Assembly (NCBI GenBank): GCA_905221605.1
Contig: CAJNDS010002433.1
Location: 292,001-356,000, forward strand
Source of the DNA: Symbiodinium natans
Taxonomy: Eukaryota > Sar > Dinophyceae > Suessiales > Symbiodiniaceae
Length of the DNA: 64,000 nt
Direction: 5' to 3'
The position numbers and the translations under genes were made by a program. The notes below the pieces were generated by a model. It saw only the letters and a list, made by a program, of their open reading frames with translations, was not told the DNA's origin and searched no databases. Positions within the stretch are counted from its first letter, which is position 1. Each line of letters opens with the position of its first letter. Below are positions 10,960 to 22,104 of this stretch, in pieces.

Positions 10960-11410
10960 CGCATCTTGGTCTTCAGACTTGTTTAGCAGAGATGTGCTTC
11001 AGATGTCCGCAGTCCGATCGTTCGGCGCAATCGTGCTGATGCTTTGAGTTTGGACACGTCTCCTCAAGCACCAGTCTTGGCGAGAAGTAATCGTTCAGTG
11101 TGCTGGCGCTGATCTCAGTCCGCATCGCGACGCGGTCTTCCTCGGCCAGGGGTGAAGGGTTCCCCCTCTGCGTACCATCTGCCTGCTCACGGCTCAACCA
11201 GAAGGTGCCAGGCTCTCATGTCGCCTCTCCTCGCCGCACCGCCACACGGCCGTAGGGGTCCCTACATGTATAGGGTGACTGGAGAATACTGGAGGGGCTG
11301 TAATCTCAGTGGATACTCGTCCTGTTATGCAGGCGGCTCCCTCCTTTCCCAGGCGACGGAGGCGCACCGTGAAGCTTCGATCTTCTTTCTGCGCGACGCA
11401 GCCCAGAGTA

Positions 11411-11448
<38 letters not shown>
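11411..11448. repeat. (GAT)n microsatellite
   Basis: Twelve to thirteen copies of GAT in a row, giving a poly-Met or poly-Asp frame with no biological meaning evident. Confidence 0.95.
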
Positions 11449-11690
11449 CCAACGATCTGATCCGTAGCCATTGCGCCCAAAAGCCACCTCTCTCTTTGTT
11501 TGGTACCCTTCTCTTATATTGGATGCAGGAAATGGAGGCGGTCTCCCAACACCGTAGTGCTGGGCTCAGATGGGACTATGGTTGTGGTGATCATTCGGCG
11601 TGGGACTTTTACAAGTTTTTTCTTTTTTGCTATCAACTCCTGGAGGTCGAACACCGGTTATCATATTCTTAGATTTTGGTTATATAAGAC

Positions 11691-11694
<4 letters not shown>

Positions 11695-11722
<28 letters not shown>
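11695..11722. repeat. (TA)n microsatellite
   Basis: A perfect TA run of about 28 bp. Confidence 0.95.
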
Positions 11723-11725
<3 letters not shown>

Positions 11726-12852
11726 TTTTTTATGTTCGTAATGTTATTGTATTGTTAGATTGCAGAACGCAGGTCTGGAGCTCGAAATCAAGGTCGAGTC
11801 AGATGAGGCGGAAGACTGGATTCACGGCTAGCATCAAGTCATTAAGTCTGTTTGAGCACAAGAGTCTGGGTACAAAGTCTGTGAGTTTGAACGCCATAGA
11901 CACGTGCGACTGCGTTTAAGGAAGAATCCGTTATCATCGCCTGCGATGGATTTGCCCTCAGCTGTGCTAGTTGTGTCTCTAATCGAAACTAACAGACTGG
12001 GTCCAGCAGCTGACATGAGAAGACACCCCCGGAGGGGTGTTTCCAGCAGATGATGCACTCCCGTATGAAATTGGCTCACGCCTTCCGCCTGCTTCAGAAG
12101 ACATGGGCACACAGAGGTTGACGGGGTCGCTGCGCTTACTGAGGTGAGCAAGTCCAAAACCAGGCCCGGGGGCAGTTTGGGATAGGCGGATAGGCGACTT
12201 GAAGGCCAGCCCTTTGCCCTAAACCCTTAACCCCCCTGATATGAAAAAGAAAAGAAGGCCGAGGGCCGCCCAAACAGGGCGCATGCCTCTGCCACAGCCC
12301 CACAGCCCCATGCGTGCAAGTCATTGATCCCTGGCACGAGATACGGTGAACTCCCTAAACCCTAAACCCTGGTTTCCACAAACTTTGTGATGAGCTCCGG
12401 ATCTTCAGTACTATGCAGGGTCGCCGTGTTTGTGCCTCAGACACGGCTGGGCCGCCTGGTCCAAAACCAGGCACGGAGACGCCAGGGTTCCACGATTATT
12501 TTATTGCTCTTTTCGTATATGTTTATATGGTCATATAGGCTGTAGCCCCTGTAGGGTAGCAGGCTGACGGCCTGGACCTCCCAAGAGCTGGTTCACGCTT
12601 GATACTGCACTTGCCGGCCAATCACTGGTTATATTGATATATTGATATATTGATATGTGTTCATGTTGCTGGCTGTCTCAGGTTCAGTGACGGTTTTGCC
12701 GTTTCTGATCATGACGCACGATCAATCCGAGGGGCCACCCAGACAGACATCCGACCCCCCCCCCACCTCCTGCCGATGAGCTTAGAGCTTCCTTGCTGCT
12801 ACCATCCTGGGATCATTAGTCAGCTGAAACTGTGAGAGCACAGCCTTGACAG
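11723..12852. other. Stretch with only weak coding fragments
   Basis: Two overlapping frames at about 11758-11925 both look mildly coding and cannot be separated. Short telomere-like pieces lie near 12216-12236 and 12353-12371. A TATTGA hexamer run lies at about 12630-12657 and a C-run at 12750. Upstream exons of the channel gene at 12853 may hide here. Confidence 0.35.
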
Positions 12853-15800
12853 TTCTTCGACATCTTCTACAGCATCTGCATCATCGTCAACTGCTTGACG
12901 CAGCTTGTCGATGATGAACTCTCATCGTCTTGACAGTGGATGTTTGAGGCAGTTGTTTCGGGTATAACTGTCCGAAGAGTAAGAGTGCTCCACGAAGAAG
13001 CTCGGCTGGCTGTTTTCCAATAGAGTCACAAGGCGACACCCCAGCCATTTCCACAGTATCCTGTAGGTGGCGGGACACTTTACGAGACATTACTAGACCA
13101 GAAGCTTGTTCAAGAAGAAGAGCAAGAACTCAGGATGGGTCTGCAGGCAGACATGTTGGTCAATGTTCCCAGCTCAGTTGCCTCATGTTGTGTGCACCGC
13201 CACCAAGGCAAAACACCACACGACTGCCCTGCAAGGATTATTCCGATGGAATCGTGCTGGTTGTCAGGATGATCGAGCACGTTCTTGTTGCCTCTTGGCC
13301 GGTTGGCAACAGGGCAGCCCCGACATCTTGCCGGGGAATCATACCAGTAAGCCAACCGCCCAAGGCGCTCTTCACCTTTGAGATCTTTGCGCGATTGCGC
13401 GTGTACGGGCGCTGGTACTTCTCGTTGACCAGGTTGGAAGGTTTCTGGACTGCAGTTGAGACAATCAAGGGCACAGAAAGCACTGTCCTGATGGCAAGTG
13501 TTGTTGTAAGTACGGCTGCCCTAAACCCTCAACAAACCCAGACATGAGCCGAGGATGGATGAACGTCGTAGACGTCACGAGCCTGACTTGGGTTGGAAGC
13601 CAGCGTGGGCTGTATCGACAAGGGCCAACTATTTAGGATTGAGGGTTTAGGATTTACGGAAGCCCTTTCAAAGCCCACAGGATTTGAACGCGCCCTGAAC
13701 GGGAGAACCTAAGGCGATGATCGTTGTCCTGTCCGGGGTAGTCTTTGGCTGGATTCTCCCATTGCTGTATGAACTGATGGGCGAAGATCTGTTCGGTGCA
13801 GGATACTCACATGCATTCACCCAGCTTTCACAGGCTGCTTGCCAGTCTGTGTGAATATCCATTGCAACATAGCGCGACATGCATGTTGGCAAGTGTGGCC
13901 TGAAGCTGAGATTGCGCAGGATTCATGCGAATGCTCTCTGTCTTCAGAGCTTTGCGGCTGCTGAGAATAGTTCGTGTCATTCAGCAAATGCCAATGTTCC
14001 GAGACGCTGGGATCATTTTAACTGTTGCAGCCGTTCCTGGTGTGTAGGTTGCGGTAGCCGAACCTACAGCCTAGACGCCTGAGACTTCGAGGAAGTGTGG
14101 CTGCTGTTGCGAGGGTTGACAAGCTCCATGCGCACTTTGATATGGACAGTGGCCGTGATTTTTGCCAGCTGCTCAGTATATGGCTTCGACAGAGAACCAG
14201 CTGCGTTCACATCGTGTCCCCACCTGGTGAATTCAGAAGTTTCGTTTCCTTTCTTCTAGTATTTAGGAGCGGGCAACACAAGTCATCGACCGAGGTGCTC
14301 ACGTACATTTTCGCAATTCTGGGCTGCTGGATGATCAGCGACCAGATGAAAGCGTTGAAAAGCGATGTTGTGGACCAGGCCGAATACATTCTCTACCACC
14401 TCTTACTGATGAGCAAGCGGTAGGCGATGGTAAACGTACGCAATATAAGAGATCAGCATCCCTAAACCCTAAACCCTAAACCCTAAACCCTAAACCCTAA
14501 ACCCTAAACCCTAAACCCATGTTGTATTTGCCTTGCACACTCTGGGGCCCGGTTTGGGGGGGAGCAAACTTATTGCAGAAGCCCATCTAGTGGAAAAGCA
14601 TGTTTGAGATTATTTGGGGGGATTTTGTTGTGTTTCTTTGAGTAAGCAGGAAGGAAGGAAGCAACATCGCAACATCGTGAGGAATTGCTTCCAAACCCAT
14701 ATTTGAATCCTTTCCGAATTGGGTTGCGACGTGCAGAACTTACGGCCGTCCAGAGCCCAATGGAATGCTCTCGATCCTGTCGCACCAACATTGTTTCAAC
14801 CTAGCATCGTTGTATTTTGTAATCTAATTCTGCTACAAGAGTTTTCTTCTCGCATACTTCCATCATAGTTCGCACAATTAAGAAACGTATCAAAAGAACA
14901 TGTACTCTCTCTCACACATGGCAATACAGAAACGCATTTTCTCTGTGGCATATGTAACAAAGGCATAGAGATATGTGTGTATATGTACATGTATGTATCG
15001 TGCAAATATGTGTCATGCTGCATTCTAACAGTCATGTGCAAATGCATGCTATATATGTTGTAACATCATCCCGTCAGACAAAACGGTTCCTTTCTGATCC
15101 TGGCATACATGCATTGTCACAAATGCAAATGCTGTACAAGACAGTACCTATCTACATTGTGGTATGGCATTATGCATACTGTTAGAACAGCTACTACATT
15201 TTTCTGTTGTGATTATAACTACAGAAATTGGAAGTTTGTTCATTTGTTCTCACCTTCAACTCTGAGGAGGCAAGTCTTCTTCCTGTTGGTTAGCAGGGAA
15301 TGAGGGAATGAGGGCCCTATATGTGCCCTTTAAGGGATGATATAGGGTACCTCATGCCCCCATTCCGTAGGGAATGAGGGCCGTATATATATATATACCC
15401 TTTAAGGGATTACATAGGGTACCTCATTCCCCCACTCCCTACGAACCAACAGCCAGTCTTCCAATGCGCCAGGAGCTCTACGAGGCCACCTACAACATGG
15501 TGAAAGGCATCGGCCCTTTGATGCAGCCACCTGGATGACAGAAAGGTTTAGGTTGGTTTAGGGTTTAGGGTTTAGGGTTTGGGGTTTGGGGTTTGGGGTT
15601 TGGGGTTTAGGGTTTAGGGTTTAGGGTTAGGGTTTAGGGCTCCCTTGAAGTGGAGTCAGCGCCTGAAGGCTTGTTGTGTGTGCCATAGTAGACGATTTAG
15701 CGGCGAGTTTCTTCACGAAGGCTTCTGATCCAATTCCTGACGCTGGATTCGTGGAATTCGAAGATGGAGAGAATCATGCTGCAACTCGCCTGCATCGTGC

Positions 15801-18730
15801 CTGCTCGAGGAAGCAAGTCACAGACGGTCAAGGTGCAATGCGTGCCAAGTCTTTTGTACCGTTGCAGGTACGCACCTTGGTGCTTGGCATATTTCTACAT
15901 GTACATTGCGTGGATCTCAGTTGTTTGGGATCGGTAACTCAGGGTCCGTGGCTGCAATTTTGCAAGCCGTGGTTGGGTTGGCCAGCAGAAAGCTGACGTG
16001 AGGGAAGCGTCAGAGGTGTCGGTTGGGCAATTTCTAGCGCCTTTTGGACATGTGGGTTCTGGACTCTGGACTCCTGGGCAGTCGCAGTCTTGCTGAACTT
16101 GAAGTTGCGAGGGCCCTCCGGGAATATCTGTCAGAGTGCGTGCCTTGTCGCTGGCCACCAAGCAGAATTGCAAAGATGTGTCTGACGCTGCCTGGCAGAG
16201 GCTGTGGCGGTTTTCGTGCTCATGAACCTTGTGACGGCCATCATTGCTCGGCGCCGAGTTGGTTTCCGAGTAGTCGATCGGGTGTAGCTCTCAGTTGGAG
16301 CCCGTCGGAAGCATTTGATCTTCCCAAGTTCCTAAGATCCTTCTTCGCCTCTCCATGGAACTTTGTTTTGTACTTCCAGCGCTGAGCGCAACGCTCCCTG
16401 CTGAGGTGGAAAACGCAATGTCTGCCTCCAGAATGGACGAAGACCAGCGCTTGAAGCAGAGGCATGGCTGCAGTGGCTGCAACCTCAAGAGCTTTGATGG
16501 AACTTGTGTGCAAGCGGCGGAGCTGCTTGTTAGTTTACAGGATTCACAGGAGCACAGGACCTCATCGCGAACAAACTCCCGGCCCAGACGAGTTTACATA
16601 CATCTGAACGGCTGAGATAGGCCGTTCCTCGGTGTGCAACATGTGCTATGGATCAAGTACGGCTAAGTACAGGATAGTACGTGAGAGAAGGCTGCAAGTC
16701 CAAGGCTGGAGGCGGGCTAAGAGAGCATCTAGGGTACCCCAGTCCCCAGCACCTCAGTGAAAGGCATGCTGACTTGGGTGAAGAGTTTGAAGTTGGGTGC
16801 TGATGAGCTAGATATGTCACTTGCCTAGGATGGAAGAAGTCAAGCGCAAGGAGCTGAAAGAGCTTGAGCACCTTGGGCATGAACGAAGGCCCTCATGCCT
16901 GCACTCTCTTCGAGTACTTTGCCTCCTTTCTTCACGTGCTCAGGGATTTCGAGGTTTTGATTCGGATGTCTGAAATGGAGGCCTTTCTTCCATGAACCAA
17001 ACTTCGGCTTCAGTCAACTCCTCAACTCAGCGGAGTAGTGGATCGACTATGACCTGAGTCAGAAGGTACAGAAGAGAGCAGGCGCTGAGTAGGCCACGGT
17101 ATCCCTGTGCCCCAAGACTCGATGATAGCTTCAGCTTTGCTCAAAAGGTGTATCGGCGTCCGGTAGTTGACTGTACTGAAGTGCCGACTTCGGCGTGCTT
17201 CAACGCGCAGCTACCCTTGCAACAACGGTGTAGAAGTAGCAGAAGCCGCGAAAAGAGACATCGAGGCAGGCAACTGCGACTTGGCCATGAATCCTGGCAC
17301 ATTCTCTTGCCATAAGGCAGCTGTTCTATTTGATGGATGCGGACGGCGATGGAACGCTAGATTGGGAAGAGTTGCCTGACTGCACAATGAATGCCACGCG
17401 AGCAACTGGCTCTCGGACCAGGGCGCTACCAGCCGTGGAAGGAATCCGTTCTAGCAGCACAACTCGCGGGCACAATTGCTTCACACAAGGTTTGAGAATG
17501 CCTTCCACGATGAAGAGATGAGTCGGCTGCTGCGCCACAATAGTTCATGCAAGCTGCACTGCGCCGCAACATTGTCCTCGTAGGACTAGACATCGAATGG
17601 AATCCACAGATGCCTTACGTTAAATCGGCAGGGACGCGAGAGAGCGAGAGAGAGAGCAAGCAAGAGAGTTGAGTCGTGTTCATATTCTCTAGTGAGCCTC
17701 CACAGAACCGGAATACACACAGCAGCTTTGGCTGCAAGCCTTCACACCCCAGCCCGCGAACACCGCGCCCTTGGGGGCGGCTCCCTTCGGGGGAGCCATG
17801 CGTGCACGGGCAGAAAAGCAGGAGTCGGGGTCTGTGTTATCGAAGTTGGGGCTTCTCGACGGCACAAATTCATGAACACACGGATCCTGTGCCTCGCAGA
17901 GCACTTTGCAGCAAGAAAACCGCGCTGCGGGGGGGGGGGGGGGGGGGGGTGGGTGGGCGTCATACGGGCAGAAGGGCTCATTACAGCCAAGGCCCTCTGA
18001 TCCCCCAGCAAAGAAAGACACGGAGAGGGCGGGCTGCCTCCAGAAATAGAGAGTATGTGTATACAGTTTGTCATTCTCAGTAGTAGAGTGGGTAACCTTT
18101 AACCTTTTTGGGGTAGTATATTCCCCTTATAACCCCAAAGGTTAACCTTTAGTTGCCCCTAAGCCTAGGTACTGGACAACTAAGTATTGATGCGAAACAT
18201 CGAAGGAAATGGCGCTTGCTTGATTTCCAGCCTGACGAGTGCAAGGCAAGGGGGAGCTGCCAGTGAAAAATGGCAATTAGGTGAGCATGACAAACCAAGG
18301 TTAGGCTACGGCTGGGTACTTAGCTGAGCTCACTTTCATTTACATGATTAAATTTTTATTTAGAGCAACACAATACATTGAGAAAGAGTTTTTGCACATT
18401 GCGGGTTCGCAATGCAAGTCGGTTCCCCTGCCGTGCTTGGTTCGCGATTTTCTCGCATAGAAAGTTACACACGTTTTTGCATGTTTTTGTGCAGCTTGCC
18501 AATGATGCATATAACCTTACATTGGGGTTGATCGAAACGATCAGGCCATTTGATTGTTTGTAGAAACGCCTTCGAAAAGGTACCCGGAAAGGTCCCTTGA
18601 CTAGCGCGCTACCGATGCTCCATGCTGTCTGCTTGGCAGGAACTTTTCGATCTTCTTGATGACGGAGATGGGGGCATCGAGACGAAGGAATTCTTTCATG
18701 GACTGGCACGCATGAAAGGAGGCCACTTTC
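12853..18730 (+). CDS. Voltage-gated ion channel with two EF-hands, split into about 18 very small exons
   Basis: Readable exons: 12853-12906 S1 (FFDIFYSICIIVNCLTQL); 13105-13154; 13268-13289 and 13365-13451 S2 (IEHVLVALFTFEIFARLRVY); 13714-~13797 S3; 13873-13904; 13948-14002 S4 (ALRLLRIVRVIQQMPMFR); 14092-14154 S4-S5 (EVWLLLRGLTSSMRTLIWTV); 14295-14369 S5; 15473-15525 pore region; 15868-15919 and 16201-16245 S6 (VFVLMNLVTAII); 16406-16461 (VENAMSASRMDEDQRLKQ); 16829-16876; 17317-17373 EF-hand 1 (DADGDGTLDWEE); 17490-17533; 17584-17594; 18640-18730 EF-hand 2 (DDGDGGIETKEF). Most junctions fit in phase with GC-, GA- or GT-AG introns of 43-1103 nt. The MNLVTA-I-VENA S6 end is typical of protist channels of the sodium/calcium-channel superfamily. 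N-terminal and last exons are not resolved, and the boundaries of S1, S3 and the 11- and 22-nt exons are tentative. It is only distantly related to the three-paralogue family. Confidence 0.8.
14460..14517. repeat. Perfect telomere repeat tract (CCCTAAA)8 inside an intron
   Basis: Eight uninterrupted CCCTAAA units within the S5-pore intron of the fragmented channel gene. Perfect copies suggest recent insertion or maintenance. Confidence 0.95.
15278..15436. mobile_element. Palindromic element, family C, two copies in tandem within the channel intron
   Basis: The outer ends are inverted: CTGTTGGTTAGCAGGGAATG on the left against TCCCTACGAACCAACAG on the right. Two units follow each other, each with GAATGAGGG, a central CCCTTTAAGGG palindrome and TAGGGTACCTCAT. 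AGTCTTC lies close to both ends (about 15268 and 15454), a possible target duplication. A further copy lies at 61676-61790. It carries no coding capacity, so it would be a non-autonomous (MITE-like) element. Confidence 0.65.
15545..15637. repeat. Telomere-like tract (TTTAGGG/TTTGGGG) in an intron
   Basis: About 13 units; the central four read TTTGGGG rather than TTTAGGG. The tract lies in the intron between the pore-region exon and the S6 exon of the channel gene. Confidence 0.9.
17929..17949. repeat. Poly-G run
   Basis: About 20 consecutive G inside the intron before the second EF-hand exon, a likely replication-slippage site and assembly-error risk. Confidence 0.9.
18078..18184 (+). mobile_element. 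Family A palindromic element, copy 2, in a channel intron
   Basis: Closely similar to the element at 4375-4475: AGTAGTAGAGT then GGTAACCTTTAACCTTTTTG, GGTAGTATA, CCCAAAGGTTAACC, and an end TACTGG...ACTAAG. It lies in the 1-kb intron before the second EF-hand exon. No clear target duplication was found, so this copy may be older or nested in a larger intron. Confidence 0.65.
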
Positions 18731-20942
18731 GTAAGGGCACATGAAAGGAGACCACTGTCTTAATGGTGCGCTTTGCAGATGGTATTTCTCTATGGCCTCA
18801 GCCAACTGCATCTCTTACGCACGCGCAGGGTTGGTACATAAAACTGGAGATCAGGGTTTAGGGTTTAGGGTTTGGGGTTTGGGGTTTAGGGTATCAGCCC
18901 CCTAAAGTGGAACTCGAGTTCCAGCTGTGCAAAGGCGCGCAGTCCAGAGATCTCATGCGGGTGGCGCAACGAGTGGTCACTTGGAGAAGCTTCAGGTTGC
19001 CCCGATGCTAAAAGTTGCTTAAGAACCCGCCCCCCCCCCCCCCCCAAAAAAAAGAAACAAAGCAAAATCACACATATATATATATATATCTTGCACCTAT
19101 AAGGAAGATGTTTCTTGATTTTTTGGGGGTTCGTAAAGCAGTTAGTAAGATGTCAGAGAGCATTGTCACAGTGTGCTTGGGCGTGTGCATGGCTCTTCAA
19201 CCATCGCTTGTTCACAGCTCCAAGGACAGGTTGGGCAAAGATTTATCCTGTCTTTTCGATATTGTGCAGACAAGTACCTGGGACAACGCATCGTTCGCGT
19301 CCGATGCTGATAGAAGCACGGGCAGCGCTAGCACCTTGGCTGAGCAAAGCTCAATTGTTGAAAGTGAGCACTGCTGCAGTTGCATTGAGAAGTAAGGGCT
19401 TTCGACGGTTTTGGGCGGGGTCCCTAGGTAGAGAGGGTGTAGAGAGCGAGTCCGAACTGGGTGCCCAAACGGTCTTTAGGGGCTTCTTCGGGGTCCCCGG
19501 CGTAGGCACGTTCCTGGCGGTCTGCGCGCCGTAGGATTCGTAGGGGGTCCGGTTTCGCGCCAGTGCCCCGGTAGGTCCGGCCGAGCTACCCAATTCCTAG
19601 CAGTTGATCACGGTGTTGTGGGTCCCGAGTGTATGAGATTCTATGAGAACCTGGGACACGGGGAGGAGGCGCTCTTTTGATCGGGAGCTCGGCGGTTGAA
19701 TGGCTGGGGCCAAAAGAGTTCCATTTTCGAGGAGGTGCAGGGTTTAGAGCCTTAAACCCGTGTAGCCGCCCTGCCCAATGCCATAGACTGGGGCACGATG
19801 CACTGTGTGGTACCATGGCGCTGGTCAACTTTGATCTTTGGGCGACTTGAAGGCTGTAGGAGTGGAGTGTTTGGCAGGCTTAGACGAGCTTGGTTCAACT
19901 TCTTGGCATGACTGTTAGCATTTGACCTTGCGAGGACTCGGCTGGTCTGAGTTGCGAGCGATTCTGCCCGAAGGCCCTCAATCTCAAGCCTCAAACCAGC
20001 TCATACGCCTGCAGATACACCGCCGTCTGTGCTCGCCTAGGTTTTTCTTCACCAAGGAGACGCCGAAGTCGTGGCTTGGTCGAAAAAGCACTTTTGGGTT
20101 CCGAACCCAGATTCAGAAAGATGCAACGGAAGCGAGGTCTGGGTTTAAATAGAGTTTGGAAGTAGGCCGGTTCAACACGAATTTGGACCATTTTGTAGGC
20201 TCAGGGCTTATGAATCCGCTACTTTGGCCTTGTCCTGCAAGCCTCCAGGAGCTAAAAGCGTCCATGACGCTTGTCTGCAAATCCGGGCAAGACCAGTTGG
20301 GCATGTGGCTCGCGTGTGCTAATCCAGGGTAGCCTCCGTAGCCGAGTCGGTAACCTTTACACTACTTTCGTTGAAACCCTACACCCCTGCTGAAGTCTTT
20401 GTTCAGACTTCTGAGTACTCCTCCACCCCGGACTGTGAACCCCTGAGCCCTCCTGTGTCCTGAATCTGGGTGCCTCGCTCACAAGCAATGCAGCACACCC
20501 CCAAGAGGACCGGCACAGACTACCAGTCCCTGACCCTCAGTTGTCTGTCATGAGAGCTCAGAATGAAGGAATTGATGAAAGCACTTAAAAAAGATTACTA
20601 GGTAGGCCCTTGCTTGGGACATTTTCTATTCTCCCTTATTGGGTTGAAGAGGATCATATTCATGAATATTTTTCAGAGGGTTCTAAGGGCCATCCTAGAT
20701 TAGAGCGATGGAAAGAAGGACGTGCGCACACATATGAAGTGTATATATATATATATATATAATGCATATTTTACATAAATGCATACATTACGTACATACG
20801 TACACAGAGAGGTCTACAATGTATATGTGTGTATATATATATATATGCGTGTGTATATATTCTCGGAGTCACGGTTGGGAGTCGTGACAGAGGGCCGCTG
20901 GATGCACATGCGCATGCCTTTCAATGCAGTCGTGCCTGTCAG
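18731..20942. other. Stretch without a recognised gene
   Basis: It holds a telomere-like tract at 18852-18893 (TTTAGGG/TTTGGGG), a C-run then A-run at 19028-19055, a TA run at 19076-19090 and another at 20742-20762. A frame at 19162-19394 is Ser-rich without motifs. A family A-like fragment GGTAACCTTTACAC occurs near 20350. The last exons of the upstream channel may lie here. Confidence 0.4.
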
Positions 20943-21059
20943 GATCCCGAAAGAAAGAAACCTCGCAAGTCTGTGAAATCGCCGAAAGTGGGACTTGAGG
21001 AGGCTTCCGCGTGTGGGATTGTTCAGCCGACTCCATTTGCAGCTGCCGTCTGTATTTGA
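20943..21059 (+). CDS. Candidate terminal exon, basic tail
   Basis: After CTGTCAG the frame reads DPERKKPRKSVKSPKVGLEE then ASACGIVQPTPFAAAVCI and stops at TGA 21057-21059. The codon pattern is coding-like. It could be the basic C-terminus of a same-strand gene, conceivably the channel ending near 18.7 kb, but no link is proven. Confidence 0.4.
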   Translation, partial: DPERKKPRKSVKSPKVGLEEASACGIVQPTPFAAAVCI

Positions 21060-21342
21060 GCACTCTGGTGCCGTGGATCCTTGGGTTCTTATGATCGCAT
21101 CAGAGAAGGGAGAACTAAGTGGCACCCCTGCCTCCCACCACGAAGACATCGACATGTGTATCCATCCATCTTCCGTCTGACATGCCCGTAAACAGGTTGC
21201 ACGTGCAGGCTGTTCAACACGCTGATTCCTAGCTTAACATGTCATGTCGTAGTGGTTCGGTAGCGCTAGAGCTTGACCAAAGGTCACGTCCGAATGGATT
21301 CTTTGGTCGCTTCCTCCTCTAAGTTCCAACTTTACAGAGTAG

Positions 21343-21474
21343 CTCTGCAAACGGCGCTTGTTGGTGGCGGTCAAGGTTTTGTTTTTAAAGATCCGGATCC
21401 ATCGTTGCATCTGGGAGGCTAAAAAAGAGCTGCAGGCGCAGAGAGAGGCGCAGCTTCAGGCCCTCCAGGACTGA
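21343..21474 (+). CDS. Candidate terminal exon, coiled-coil tail
   Basis: A 43-residue open frame ends IWEAKKELQAQREAQLQALQD and stops at 21472-21474. The Gln/Glu/Leu heptad-like spacing suggests a short coiled coil. The gene is not recognised. Confidence 0.35.
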   Translation, partial: LCKRRLLVAVKVLFLKIRIHRCIWEAKKELQAQREAQLQALQD

Positions 21475-21615
21475 ACCCTCATGGAAGGCACGAAGAGTAC
21501 GCACACCCTGTCACGGTTTTGATTGGTTAATGTGTTTTCTACTGTTAGACTACTGATACTCACAAAAGTTCTTTAGCAGTGAAGGTGTGAACCTACCATT
21601 GGATACAGATGGGGG

Positions 21616-21790
21616 ACAAATAAGGCACCCTTAATATAATATAGGTAGTCTTACAACAACATAGGTACCCTCACTATAATAAATGTAGCCTTACGACAAA
21701 ATTTAGATACCCTTACTATAAAATATAGGTCCCTTAATAATGAAAATGTACGATATAGGTACCCTTGCTATAAAGGTATCCTGAATTGGA
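21616..21790. repeat. Imperfect tandem repeats around TAGGTACCCTTA..TATAA
   Basis: Six to seven diverged units of about 25-32 bp containing ATAGGTACCCTTACTATAAA variants. They lead directly into the long hairpin that follows. Confidence 0.75.
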
Positions 21791-21795
21791 ATATA

Positions 21796-21906
21796 CCCAG
21801 AGGGTCCATTCGTAGTACGATTATGGAATTAGGTACCCCAAAACCCTAATTAGCATGGTTTTTGGGTACCTAATTCCATAATCGTACTACAAATGGACCC
21901 TCTGGG
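21796..21906. repeat. Long snapback hairpin, 43-bp arms
   Basis: Arms 21796-21838 and 21864-21906 are inverted copies with a single mismatch, separated by a 25-nt loop containing AAAACCCTAATTAGC. The arm begins CCCAGAGGGTCCATT and ends TTAGGTACCC. It shares the GGTACC core of the other palindromic elements in this window. Confidence 0.9.
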
Positions 21907-22027
21907 ATAGGTACCCCTGATTTTCCCCGACTTGCAAAAAACAAACCCGCCAGATGGACGGGGCAGGACTGGAGCAAAAGCGGCTCGGAGGCTTCCTCTG
22001 TCCCGTCTTTCTTTTGAGCGCGCATCT

Positions 22028-22104
22028 GAGGGTTTAGGGTTTAGGGTTTAGGGTTTAGGATTTCGGGTTTAGAAATTAGGAATTAGGGTTCGTTTAGGGT
22101 TTAA
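22028..22104. repeat. Telomere-like tract (TTTAGGG)
   Basis: Four perfect TTTAGGG units followed by degenerate ones. Confidence 0.9.

Noticed and set aside
14458-14520. Possible CRISPR-like or other spaced repeat array
   Set aside because: Direct CCCTAAA repeats without spacers; this is telomere-type DNA in a eukaryotic intron.
20340-20365. Another family A element
   Set aside because: Only GGTAACCTTTACAC matches; the second arm and end sequences are missing, so it is at most a fragment.
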